A stretch of 64,000 bases of DNA from Anoplolepis gracilipes (lineage: Eukaryota; Arthropoda; Insecta; Hymenoptera; Formicidae). Shown piece after piece: positions 48,321 to 59,800 of the stretch (positions are counted from its first letter, which is position 1; each line of letters starts with the position of its first letter). The stretch is taken from assembly GCF_047496725.1 (NCBI RefSeq), contig NC_132971.1, positions 11,971,501-12,035,500 of the forward strand, in the 5' to 3' direction. The position numbers and the translations under genes are program-made. The notes beneath the pieces are model-generated. The model made no database searches, was not told where the DNA came from, and saw only the letters and a list, made by a program, of their open reading frames with translations.

Positions 48321-49100
48321 GTATGGTCATATGTAAATATACATAATTAAATGTGAAAAAATCTGATGACATATGTCATTTTATATGATTATATATAATA
48401 GTATCTAAAATTTGGCGCAATATTATCTTATATGACCATCTATCTTTATATAATCACATTTGCTTAAATCTAATTATATATGAAAATAGATCTAGCCAAA
48501 TATGATTATATAAAGATAAGATCAAGCGTCAAATTTCGATATTATTATATATGATCAAATCATATTGCGTCAAATTTCAGATTTAATTATACATAATTGG
48601 ACAAATTAAGGATAGTAAAAGTGCGGAACCAAGGCGTAAAAGAGCCGAATATGTATAATATAAATTAAAATCGAGTTATTTAATAAAAGAGTCAGTTGAG
48701 CATACAAAAAATTACAAAGTCGAAGCGCAATATAATCGTAAAAATGGTCGTGGCGGAAGTTACTTCAATTCAAGATTAAGCATAACTAATAAACTAAAGT
48801 AAATTAAACATAGAAATACATGGCAAAAGTTTTGGCTTGATTTTTCAAGCCCTTTTGGGCGCAAATAAATTAGAGGTGCAACAAACCAATTATTGTATTA
48901 TAATTATAACGCAAAGGAGATCAAAGGTATAAAATTCGGAGTTAGTGATATTCATAATTTGCTATCTTAAACCAACAACAACCGAATCTCACGAAGTGTT
49001 CAACAGTGCTATACCTCTCTAGTTTGTTAGTTAGAAGGAAAGACAAATTATATTACATATGGTCAGATCACGCCAAATTTTGGATTTAATTATATATAAT
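48320..49100. repeat. Degenerate AT-rich repeat array with an inserted segment
   Basis: Blocks of the type CAAATTT..GATTTAATTATATATAATCA recur at about 48400-48420, 48465-48480, 48528-48560, 48570-48595 and 49070-49105, some inverted. The array is interrupted by 48609-49041, a G+C-richer segment bounded by the 9-bp direct repeat GACAAATTA (48600-48608, 49042-49050). Confidence 0.5.
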
Positions 49101-49110
49101 CATATACAAG

Positions 49111-49594
49111 GGTAGATTGAAAAGTTCCGACTGGACAAGCAAGAGCAAGATTTTCATCAAATTTCAATACTTGTCCAATAGATGGTAATAAGAGAAACGC
49201 AAAGAGTTAACTTTAATGTCATTCTAGCGATTGGTTTGTTTCTAACAGCCTTTAAAAGTGACAGTTTTTCAACAATGGAGAAATAAGAGTATCGCGCCGT
49301 GATAAAATTTCAGCTCAGGCTTTCACAGTCGTAAATGAAGGAGCAACATCTCCATTGAATCTAATTCAACTTTGATTTCCGTAAGAGCATTTCCTTTCAA
49401 ATGAAGAAATTTTATCACGGCGCGATTACTCCAATTTCTTCATTGTTGACAAACTGTCATTTTTAAAGGAAACAAACTAATCACTAGAATGACATCAAAC
49501 TCTTTGTGTTTTTTTCATTAACATCTATTGGACAAGTATTGAAATTTGATCAAAATCTTGCTCTTTCTTGTTCAAGTCGGAAACTTTGAATCTA
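49111..49594. mobile_element. Inverted-duplicated mariner fragment (fold-back)
   Basis: Ends GGTAGATTGAAAAGTTCCGA and GTCGGAAACTTTGAATCTA pair; ~190-bp arms match throughout. Both arms carry the start of a mariner-type transposase reading: + strand at 49278 MEK, stop, EYRAVIKF; minus strand as below. The element appears to have arisen by an inverted duplication of a mariner 5' part. Confidence 0.82.
49310..49443 (-). pseudogene. Mariner transposase N-terminal fragment
   Basis: Minus strand from ATG at 49443: MKKLE, then after a 1-bp insertion RAVIKFLHLKGNALTEIKVE, then in another frame GDVAPSFTTVKA. This is the N-terminal helix-turn-helix part of mariner transposase (typical EYRAVIKFL, YGDSAPS, TVxxW). 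The catalytic domain is absent. Confidence 0.75.
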
Positions 49595-49599
49595 TAATC

Positions 49600-51290
49600 A
49601 CATAAGTTCATTTCTCCTCGGGATGTCAAATTTTATGTAGAAAAATATCAATGGCACCAAACTTATATTTAATAATGATTGTACGAGAGAATGAAAATGA
49701 GAATGATTGTAAGAAAGAATGAAATTAATGATTTCGTGAATATAATTTGTGTCATTTTTTATGAAGAGAGAAGACAAATACATTATATTAAACAATATAT
49801 TCCACAATATACATATAATATAATATACATTATGATGTATTTTATATAATTTATAAAACACACTCTTAACGGATTTATTTATTTAAATGTGATAAATTGA
49901 ATGCGTGGGCGAGAGGCTTCATCTCTTCCCTGTATTCCTACCCCGAAAAAAAACTAAACCAACTCGAGGCATGAAATAAACTTTGCGTCGCGTTATTAAA
50001 AATGTTCATCTTATTATCCGAAACTATGTTCGATAATAACTTTGGTAAACTAGTACTCACATGAGTTTTCAATTTTTTTCACGCAAAGCAAGGTTTATTA
50101 TTAGGTTTCAGGGGTTCCACACATGAAATATAAGTGTAAACATCATTTCAAACATAATACACAGACCAAAGTACTCTAAATAATATTTATCAAATATATC
50201 TTGAATATATTAAAACTGTTAAAAAAGTTATTGAGTGAATAATCACGTAAATAAGTTAGTTGGCTACTAACCAGTCTAACCTATCTATACAAAATACTTA
50301 CCTTTTAGTAAATATGTAATATATTGTAATAAGTATAATACACATAAGATACTAATAATATTATTAAATTTAGCTATACAGATCTGTGCACTATAAAAAA
50401 AAATTTTATCATGCAAGATAATAAAAATTCAATCTAACCAAATGCATCTTATAATTACAATTACATGGTGTTATTCACACAGTGTTACTCATAATTAATT
50501 TAATTATTTACATTAGTACTGTTAAATCTATGACATAGCATGAGCGAAATTTATGCAATAAAAAGAAATAAAATTTAGGCCAATTAACAAAGAAAGAAAA
50601 CAGCGCAATAAGATTTGCGAGTAAAGTTAACCTGCGAGTAAGGTTGCTCATAAACGTCTATTTGAGCAGCTCTTTATACATACAACATACATACATATAT
50701 ACGGAGTAACATTATTATCTATAAATATGTATTTATCTTTAAAAATATAGCAAACAAAAGAAGTAGCACACATGAAGAATTTTTTCGAGAAGGACATTTT
50801 TTTCTCAAGTACTGGATACATTTATTTCCAAGATAAAGGCGAAGATTTCTAGATCAACTCGATTTTGTTAAATAAAAAAAATTGAGTTTTCCTAACCATA
50901 TACTTTTTTTAATATATATCGATTCTTATCATTACTCTGCATATAATAATATTAGAGAAAGAAAGATATATATTTGAAAAAATGTTTTTAGGAGATATTT
51001 TGATTTCTTCTCAATATATCTTTTCTTTGACGTTTGTAATCAAATTAAACTAACTGAAATTTAACACGTAAATAATAACAATACTATATATGTCTAACGG
51101 TTAGAAAAATTTCTGATTATTCTTCAACAAAAATAGTGAAATTGATTATGGTGCTTGGACGCTCTAATAATAATTTTTACGTAGCGACAAAATTGTATCA
51201 AGGAAATTATATAAACAGAAAAACATCCAATACCGTTATAATAAAACATTGAATTCTATACATACTGATGTATACTTTGAAGTGATAAAA
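49600..51290. other. A+T-rich stretch with one dispersed-repeat copy
   Basis: The 49890-50140 repeat copy is listed separately. Otherwise no gene or exon-like signal; the minus-strand ORF at 49861-49598 is low-complexity. Confidence 0.35.
49890..50140. repeat. Copy of complex dispersed repeat family
   Basis: AATGCGTGGGCGAGAGGCTT, AAACTAAACCAACTCGAGG, and GAGTTTTCAATTTTTTTCAC with GCAAAGCAAGG match units of the 37.0-37.95 kb repeat. Confidence 0.45.
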
Positions 51291-51296
51291 GCTTCT

Positions 51297-51300
<4 letters not shown>

Positions 51301-51372
<72 letters not shown>

Positions 51373-51386
51373 TTCTGTCTCTGTTT
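51301..51386. repeat. (CT)n microsatellite
   Basis: Long CT run with two TTT/GT interruptions. Confidence 0.95.
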
Positions 51387-51389
51387 AAA

Positions 51390-53190
51390 TACAGTTATAT
51401 CGTTTGAGGTCTACTCTTGTAATATTTTGGATTGGATAATAACGATTATTATATAAAGAACGTTGTAGATAAAACAAGATAAACGTTCTTTTAAATGCAA
51501 ACGATATCTTTTTCTACGAAGTCACAAGCTATAATTGGTTAATATAAAGACGGTTTATTCCAATATGTATGAAATTCAATGCAATAATAAATTAATTATT
51601 AAAGCTCAACAAGGAGATATTTGAGACGTAAAACACTTTCTATAGGCGCAAAAGAGTAACGTTTTTAATCATTTTAGGAATTGTAGCTGTAATTTACATA
51701 CCTATATCAATCGCCAACATAAACTTTCACTAGCTACTGTATCATGGGTGTTGATATATCATCGTTTTTCTCAATATCATCAATTTTACACGCTAATTAA
51801 AAAAAAATTAATCTATTTTAATAATTCTAGAAAAATTACAATTCTGATGTCAATGAATTCAAAGAATTATATTTGTGAGCCACAAGGTACGTTTCGAAAA
51901 AGTCAAAAAAAATAGTTACGTGTTCAAAAAAAATATTTTTCCCAAAATATTTAATGTTTAGATATTTTATTCTAATATTTCTATGCGTAGAATACTAAGA
52001 ATAATTTAAAAAAATGATATGTGTTAAAAAGGTACATAATTCCATTTAAAAAAATTAAGTTAATCTGAAAATTTCTGAAACGCTTTCATCCTTAAAACAA
52101 ATGTATGCAATATTTTTCAACTAATTTAACTTTCATATATACTACTTCTTTTATTTGCCACACTTTCAAAGATAAATTCATTTATAGTTTATAATAAATT
52201 CCTCTGTCTGCATGTACGTGTGCGTGTACGTGAGCGTATATGTGTACGTGTGCATGGTTGTGTATGTGATATGATGTGTAGAATGTAACATAATAAGAAT
52301 AGAAACCAAGCGTGAAATTCAAGATTTGAAGAACATATGAAAAGAAAATGAGAACAGTCTTTTTATTAACAAAAGAAAATGTAACTAACCAAAACTTTTG
52401 AACATTAAGTTGATCATTACGCAAACCTCATAAGCATAAATAAAAGAGAAAGATATTATACCATTAATTTCTGTGCTTTTTTAATCACGGGTTTTACATA
52501 AAATTATCTATAATAAGAGCTGCTCGGTCTATTCTTATAATATATATTATATCTGTAATGTAAAATAAACTCAATTTGCTTTTGAAATGACAATATGTAT
52601 ATGTTAAGAGAGCAACATGTGTGCCTCGTATTTTTCGCTTACGAAATATTGTAATATACAATTGTAATTATGCATCATATATTATCAGCTCAGCTATATA
52701 TTGTGTTACACGAAAGGATAAAATTTTTATTTTATGTTTACATATTGCTCACGAATTAGTGAGTGAATTGTAACTACACGTCCTTCGTCATTATTCATGT
52801 CCATATTTTGTCTAATACTATGTCTATTAACATATATTGTAATTTTATATTAAACAGTAGCCTTTACTACCTCTGTAAACTATTTAGATACATCGAATTC
52901 TTATTATATACATATGAGTGTGTATTATGTGTGTGCACTAAGCCGTTGAAGTAAATTGTTTCATAACTAATATAATCATAATTAATATTTCGTGTCTGAA
53001 AATCTCTGTATTTTAAATATAAAATAATATTTAAAATGTGTTTATTAATATTATTTATAAAGTCCATTAAATTTACTCTATTATATAATCCTTAAATCCA
53101 TGTAAAAAGTTTACAAACATTAGTACAATTAATTTTCCAACATAATTTCTGGCAAAATTTAAAAAACAAAAATTTTCTTATTTTAATATT
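51390..53190. other. A+T-rich intergenic stretch between (CT)n and laccase 3' end
   Basis: Contains a degenerate GTACGTGTGC tract (52200-52270) that yields a His-rich minus-strand ORF, and no gene-like signal. Confidence 0.35.
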
Positions 53191-53202
53191 TAGTAGGAGT
53201 TG

Positions 53203-53440
53203 AATAATTGTGGGAATGTTCAATTTTGTAATTACTTGACTAATTGGGGCTAATTAACGATGCCGGCAAAATAAAAGTCAAACTAAGTATAGGAAAAAAC
53301 AAGAAACGCCACTTTTTTAATTTGAGTAAAATAATTGTAGAAGTGGTCAATTTCATAATTGATTGAGTACTTGCGGTTAATTAATGATTCTGCTGAAATA
53401 TCGAGATAAACTAACAATAAGTGCAAGAAACGGTAACAAA
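53203..53440. repeat. Two-copy tandem repeat, period ~125 bp
   Basis: AATAATTGTGGGAATGTTCA... at 53203 recurs as AATAATTGTAGAAGTGGTCA... at 53330. Both copies continue through GGxTAATTAAxGAT and end in CAAGAAACG (53300, 53424). Confidence 0.65.
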
Positions 53441-53694
53441 TAATACTTTTCTAACTTTTTGAAAATTGTATTAACTCTGTTTAATTATTATAAAGTACAC
53501 GTATAGGCACCGCCCTTCTTTTTGCACTCTCATCTGAAAGAAGTATACTTATACACGAATAAAAAGTTTTTATTAGTGCAATAGTATATTTTTGGCTTAT
53601 TATAATATTTATTCACATTTTTTACATTTCAAGAAATTGACGAAAAATAAAACGATTAAAATTAAAATTAAAATTAAAAATAAACTTGTATTTC

Positions 53695-53700
53695 TTTATT
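53695..53700 (-). terminator. Polyadenylation signal of the laccase gene
   Basis: AATAAA on the minus strand, about 20 bases past the laccase stop codon. A short T-rich, then AAATT-rich stretch follows. Confidence 0.6.
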
Positions 53701-53718
53701 TCACTTATAAAGAATTCA

Positions 53719-53858
53719 TTAATTTTTTGGTGTCCAATTGTAACATCTTGGAAAGTTAGGTGGTACAGGTGGAAGATCATATGGTTTGCCAACATGTAAG
53801 ACAACGTTCATTCCGCTTGCAGTATGCCATGAAAAATGACAATGAAAGAACCACCAGC
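53719..53858 (-). CDS. Laccase last exon with HCH...M type-1 copper motif and stop
   Basis: Acceptor TCTTTTTAG. It encodes GWWFFHCHFSWHTASGMNVV and then PPVPPNFPRCYNW before TAA at 53721-53719. H-C-H-x3-H-x4-M is complete, so the type-1 copper centre has its Cys, His and axial Met. A poly(A) signal (AATAAA on the minus strand) follows about 20 bases downstream. Confidence 0.93.
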
Positions 53859-56800
53859 CTAAAAAGAAAAATATTATTTCTAATCAACTATTTAAAAAGA
53901 ACAAAAATATATAAAAGACCGTTTAATTTAAAATTATAAAAAAGAAATTTTTATATTTATTTTTTTTTATGTATATATTGTTTATTCGTAAAACTTATAA
54001 TTTCAAAATTATAATTTTTACGAATAAACAATACACAATAATTTTTTATATAATTCATAATAATATATTCTCTTTATAGAATTGTAAAATATAATTATAA
54101 AAAAATTATGTTAACCTGGATTATCTGCCTTGAAGCGTAAGATGACAAAACCAGTATTTGGTACAATTACAGTATCTTTAGGGGAACATTTTGTATAATT
54201 TCCATTTCGTAAACGTGCCATATGAGAATCCATCTCTTTTTCTACATCTTTATTTGTTATGGCTTCCTTATTAGGTGCATTAACAAATTGGCCTACATAC
54301 ATTACACAGAAACTATAACCATGTAAATGAAATGGATGATTCAGTTCTGGAAAAGGCTCTGTAATATATATTATAATTAATTTTCATAATTAATAACAAT
54401 AATAATTCATCGTATACTATGTATTGTAATATGTTAACTTATTTAATTTATATATTAGGTAGGTTTTCCGAATAATATATTAATTACTGCATCTTTTGTA
54501 CATATCTTGTACACAATATACGTATATAGACATCAATAACACTATAGAAATAACAATTTCTTTAACGTCAAATTATCTAACAGAATATCAACTTCAATTT
54601 CACGAAGAAAATAATGTTCTCCAATTTTTATGAACTTTGGATTTATAGTTTAGATCAAAATAAAAGATATATATTTATTTATTCCTTAACAGCCGTTAAA
54701 ACACGTGAAACACTTGAAAAAATAAAAAAAATTGATTTTTATACTTCTGAATAAAATTATCAAAACATTAAGAAATATAAAAAAAGTTTTAAATAAAAAT
54801 TTTATAGTTTTTAAAATAGCTTGTAAAAGTGTAATTAGATTTTTCGAAATTCTCCTCTTTTCAATTTGTGAAAATTTTAAAATTTGTTTGATAGCAAAAC
54901 GTAAAGCACATTTAATGTTAAATTTAATGATAAGTTGTATTCTGAAAACGCATTTTTAAATAAACTAGAAATATCTCTATATTGTTATACGCGTGTTTTA
55001 TCCATATTCAATTCGTAATGCTTGCTACTTATGGTAACAGTTTTTTCTTCACAATCTTCAATTAACAGAGAAATTATGAATTATCAATAAATAATTTATA
55101 TATTACAATTTTTACATATTACATCAATTATGACAACAAATAATTTTTTTTACTCATATGAAATATGAGTAACATAAAATACATATAGATAGAAATGAGA
55201 AACTTGTAAGTCCATAGATTTTCTGCGGAAACGCTCTCGGCTGGAGAAAATTTTAAAAAGTCAATATTTGAAAGACATGAATAGAAAATGGTAAAAAAAA
55301 CGAAAGAGAGTATCGCGACAATTAACAGAATTTACTCTGACAGTTATGAAATAATAATCAAAAGATATTTAACATAATTTTTTCTTTCTTTCTTACTTTT
55401 TTCTTTAGTTTCTGAGATATTCAAATTTTTATTATTTTGCTTTAAATTTGTTATTAATGGTTTGCATTATGGATTTGTTGTTAATGGGTTTGAACTAAAT
55501 TATATAACCCATGTGAAATGTTTAATTATAAACCTCATCTAAAGCATGGAAGTAAACTTTATTTTGGAAAATTAGAAAGCCATGTGGAATTGTATAATTT
55601 CCCACAAAAAATGAATGAGCTGGAGAAGAGCGAAGCCTCTCCCTCTGCACCACCTCCACCTCAAAAGAAATAATCTAACCTATTTCTAGTTGAAGTATCA
55701 GACTTTAATTTTGATTAGAGAAAATACTTGACGGTTTTCTTTTTACATATTTAACGTCTTTTTTAGATACATACTTTCATCATAGATCATTACATCGACA
55801 ATTGCTCCACGCTGGATGTGATAAACGTGAGTACAAGTACATGGCTCGGTGCATGTAGATGGTACGAAAGGATCCCCACACATAAATTGATATCCATCAC
55901 TCTGTGAAATAAGTGGTGCTGGTGGATTTTTATATGAAATATTGGCAACCAAACTATTTATTTCAGATCCGGTTGGTGAAACTAAAAATAAAAAATTTTT
56001 ATTATAGGATATAGAATGAAATTAAGTTTAAATTAAAGGTTTTTATAAATACAACATTTTCTTTAAATCAAATTTGTGCACATTCTTGCTCACGAGCAAG
56101 ATGATTTTCACTCTTCTGTCATCTTGATTAATAAGAAAAAACAGAATATAAGGAAATATGCAAAAGAACTTATATATCATTATTTAACCAGTTTACTGGT
56201 GGACCTTAAATCAACGTTTTGTGTTAAAACTGATGAGAGTGAATAATTTCGTATTTTACATGGAAGAGCTTATTTATAAGTTTTTTTGGGTCGCTAGTAA
56301 CGAATCCATGGTCAAAATTTTTAAAATTCAAAATAGATCCAACATAGCGGCTTTAAATGACTTTGTTATTTCATTGTGGAAATGTATCACACTCGGTATA
56401 TTTTTTTGGTCACAGATAACGGATTGGTTCAGACATTCAAATTTTATTATTTCATTTTGAGTATGCACTCAATACTGGTATAATATCTTTTGAACTGATT
56501 ATTACAGATCCAGGGTCAATTTTTTTCAAAGATAGTTCTGAATATTTTTGTATTGTTTGATACATAATTTATAATAAAATTTCTGTTGAAAAACGAGGAT
56601 ATAAAAATAAAAAAAAATTAAAAACATAAAAATATATCGAAATTTAAATTTTGTTATTGAAATTTTCTCTTTACTTTGACTTCAAATTAATCAAGTATAG
56701 CAAGATCATAACATAAACATGCAACGGATATGCACAATAATAATGCATAACATAGTTTATAGATAATTATTTTGTAATACAAATAGGCAATGAAGAGCCG

Positions 56801-59800
56801 ACGCGGATGTAGAGAGTGAAATAATTTTAACCAATAATTCAAATAATTATTTATTCTATAATCCATACATTCGGACGTTTTATTTTTATCTTATATGATT
56901 GTTTTTATATTTTTTAAGTCACTGAAGAAGATTCGAAAAGAGTCCTAAAAGTATGAATTATGAAATAAATAATTATTTGAATATTATTGGTTAAAATTAT
57001 TTCACGTTCTGTCATACATCCGCGTCGGCTCCTCATTGCCTAATTGTGTTTTTTAATTGTATTACGCAGTAATATTGAAAGCCTTTAATTTAGTTAGTTT
57101 ATTTTAATTATTTTGTAAGTAATTGAAATTATATGTGTCGACAATTGAAATTGTGGCAAATTGTATAGATAAACAATGCTATTAGCACAATTATTTCTTT
57201 GCACAAATTATTTGCATTCACTAGACTTCTGACCTCATTTCTATAACTTCACTAATATTCCTTCATTCAATTCCGAGTGTGATAAACTTCAAGGACTGAC
57301 TCCAAAGAGGGCCAAAACAATTCTGTCAACTGGAAAGATAATGGCAACAGTTTTTTTGGGATTTTCATTAAATAATCCTTATTAATTATTTAGAGAAAGG
57401 AAAAACAATAAATGGGAATTATTATGCTGACTACAACGTTTGGATGATGAACTCAAGAGGAAACACCCGCATTACCAAGAAAACACGTTCTCTTTAATCA
57501 GGACAATGCATCGGTTCACACATCCGCAGTCGCAATAACAAAAATGAATTGAGATATGAGTTGATTCTACGCCCACCGTACTCTATGGATTTGGCGACTT
57601 CTTGTTATTGAATTTGAAAAAATGGTTCGACAGAAAGTAATTTTCAGCAAATTCGGCGCATTCTGAACTATAAAGTGATGTGAATGACTATTTTTCTAGT
57701 TTGGAAAAAAGTTTTTTTTTATTAAAGGTCTAGAAAAAAGTTGAAGTAAATTTATCGAGTTAAAAAGAGATTACATCAAAATATAAATTTTATTTTGCCC
57801 CGAAAAGTCGTGTTTTCTTAGTCAGGTTGGAAACTTTTTAAACCACTTACACACTGAAAAAAAATTTACTTAATCTAAAAAAATATTTAGTTGAATACGT
57901 TCAAACAAGTATTTATTTAAATTAAGCAAAAATATATTTGAATTAGTAAAATATATTGTCTATTTTACTATTCAGCAATATATTTTATTGATTCAAATAT
58001 GTTTTTGTTTAATTTAAATAAATACTTATTTGAACGTATTGAACTAAATATTTTTTTGGATTAAATAAATTTTTTTTTCAGTGCATATATATATATATAT
58101 AAATCATAATATTTTTAAAACATATACAAAAACTGTCGAAAAAATAAATAAAAATTTTGTAAAAATATACTTTATCTCATTAAAAATGGTAATATTATTA
58201 AAAACATTCTAATAATTAATAAATGAAATTAAATTTTTTTTATATTATATTAAGCATTTTTCAAACTTACACACAAATTATTTCTGTTCTCTCATAGAAA
58301 TTACAATAAAAGAAATGACTATAAAATATATTTATGAAAAATGCTATGATTCTTTGTTGTTCTCTAGTTTAGAAACAATATTTACCGTAAAAGTGTTTAT
58401 AATCTTGGTCTTTGCTGTTAAATAATGACAGAGCATTGTAGGTAAAAAAATCGAAAGATATTATAAGTAATTCATCTGGTGGTTGACTTAACGGTATTAT
58501 ATTTTCATTAGGAAGGTAGATTTTGATTAACTGATCCACACAAAGGCCATTCCCACATTGTGTTGAATTCGGTGGATTGAACTGAAATGTTTATACGAAA
58601 CTAAGTCAACATTCGATAATAGTTTATAAACATAATATATGTATTGTTTAATTATTAATATTATTAATAATTATTATTAATATAATGTGTTAATATAAAT
58701 TAATATGTAATTATAAATAATTATATACAGAAAAGATAATTATATACAAATAATACATTTCACATCACAGTCACTATTGAGATATACATATTTTACAAAG
58801 TGCAGATCTAACAATAAGTCAATTAGATACTACATTTTAAATCCGGTAAAGATCATTTCTAGTTATTGAGATATATCTGTAAGAGAAGAATATTATAAAC
58901 ACAAAATAAGAAAGAAAATTAAAAAAAATGTTATCTTATTTTTCCAAAAATTTCTCTCTGAACGGGTTTCCACCGTGATAGTAAGGTTTCCGATTGCGTG
59001 CAGAATCACCATTTAAAAGATGATAGCTGCGACCAATGAAAAGACTCTTTAAAAGTCGACAGCGGTGCATTTGGACACAGTACAATTGAACATATTCCAA
59101 ATGGACATAATACTTTGCACATGGTTCAATTTAACACAGGTTCAGTTGCATTTAGACACAGTGGCTTTCGGATTCGGAAGAAAATGTACTTTATTCGTTT
59201 GGATACTGTTCGTTTAGACACAGAAAAATGCTCATTATTCAATTGAACACCGTTTAATCGCGCAATGACCACTAAATATCTTCTAGTATCAAACAATTTT
59301 TATTTGAAACAATATCTCGAAAACAATATATTTTTTTCTAAAATATATTGTTTTCGGGATATTTAGAAGTTCCGATATATTTTCCGCACTCTGTATTTAA
59401 TACATAAATATATGTATTAAAATATGTTATAAATGTGCAATAAAAATAAGATTAACTTTAGTTTCGTGCTACTGTATAATTTATTTCTATTTTTTTATGA
59501 CTAGTGATATGAATGTAATAATAAAAGAGCAGTAAAATAATACGATTTATAAGATATAGTCATAATAAAATTATTATCTTACAAGGTGACAGACAATTAA
59601 TATATGTGATAGCAAATATAACTTATATTTTTTTAAATATAAAACATTAAATGTTTCTAAATGTTTTTGTGGCGAAAAAAAGAACAATTTTAGTTACATT
59701 TAATTTCTAAGCTCTTTTAGAATTGTAAAATTCTTTATTTACTCACAACATTTCTGGATGCACCGAAAGAATATCCTGGCAATGGTGATAACGATGATTT

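Larger units (their letters stand above)
55982..58385 (-). other. Laccase intron 4
   Basis: 2.4-kb GT..AG intron carrying three elements: the TA-flanked fold-back at 56786-57040, the mariner C-terminal pseudogene at 57265-57848, and the CACTG fold-back at 57852-58083, which begins four bases after the mariner end. Confidence 0.8.
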
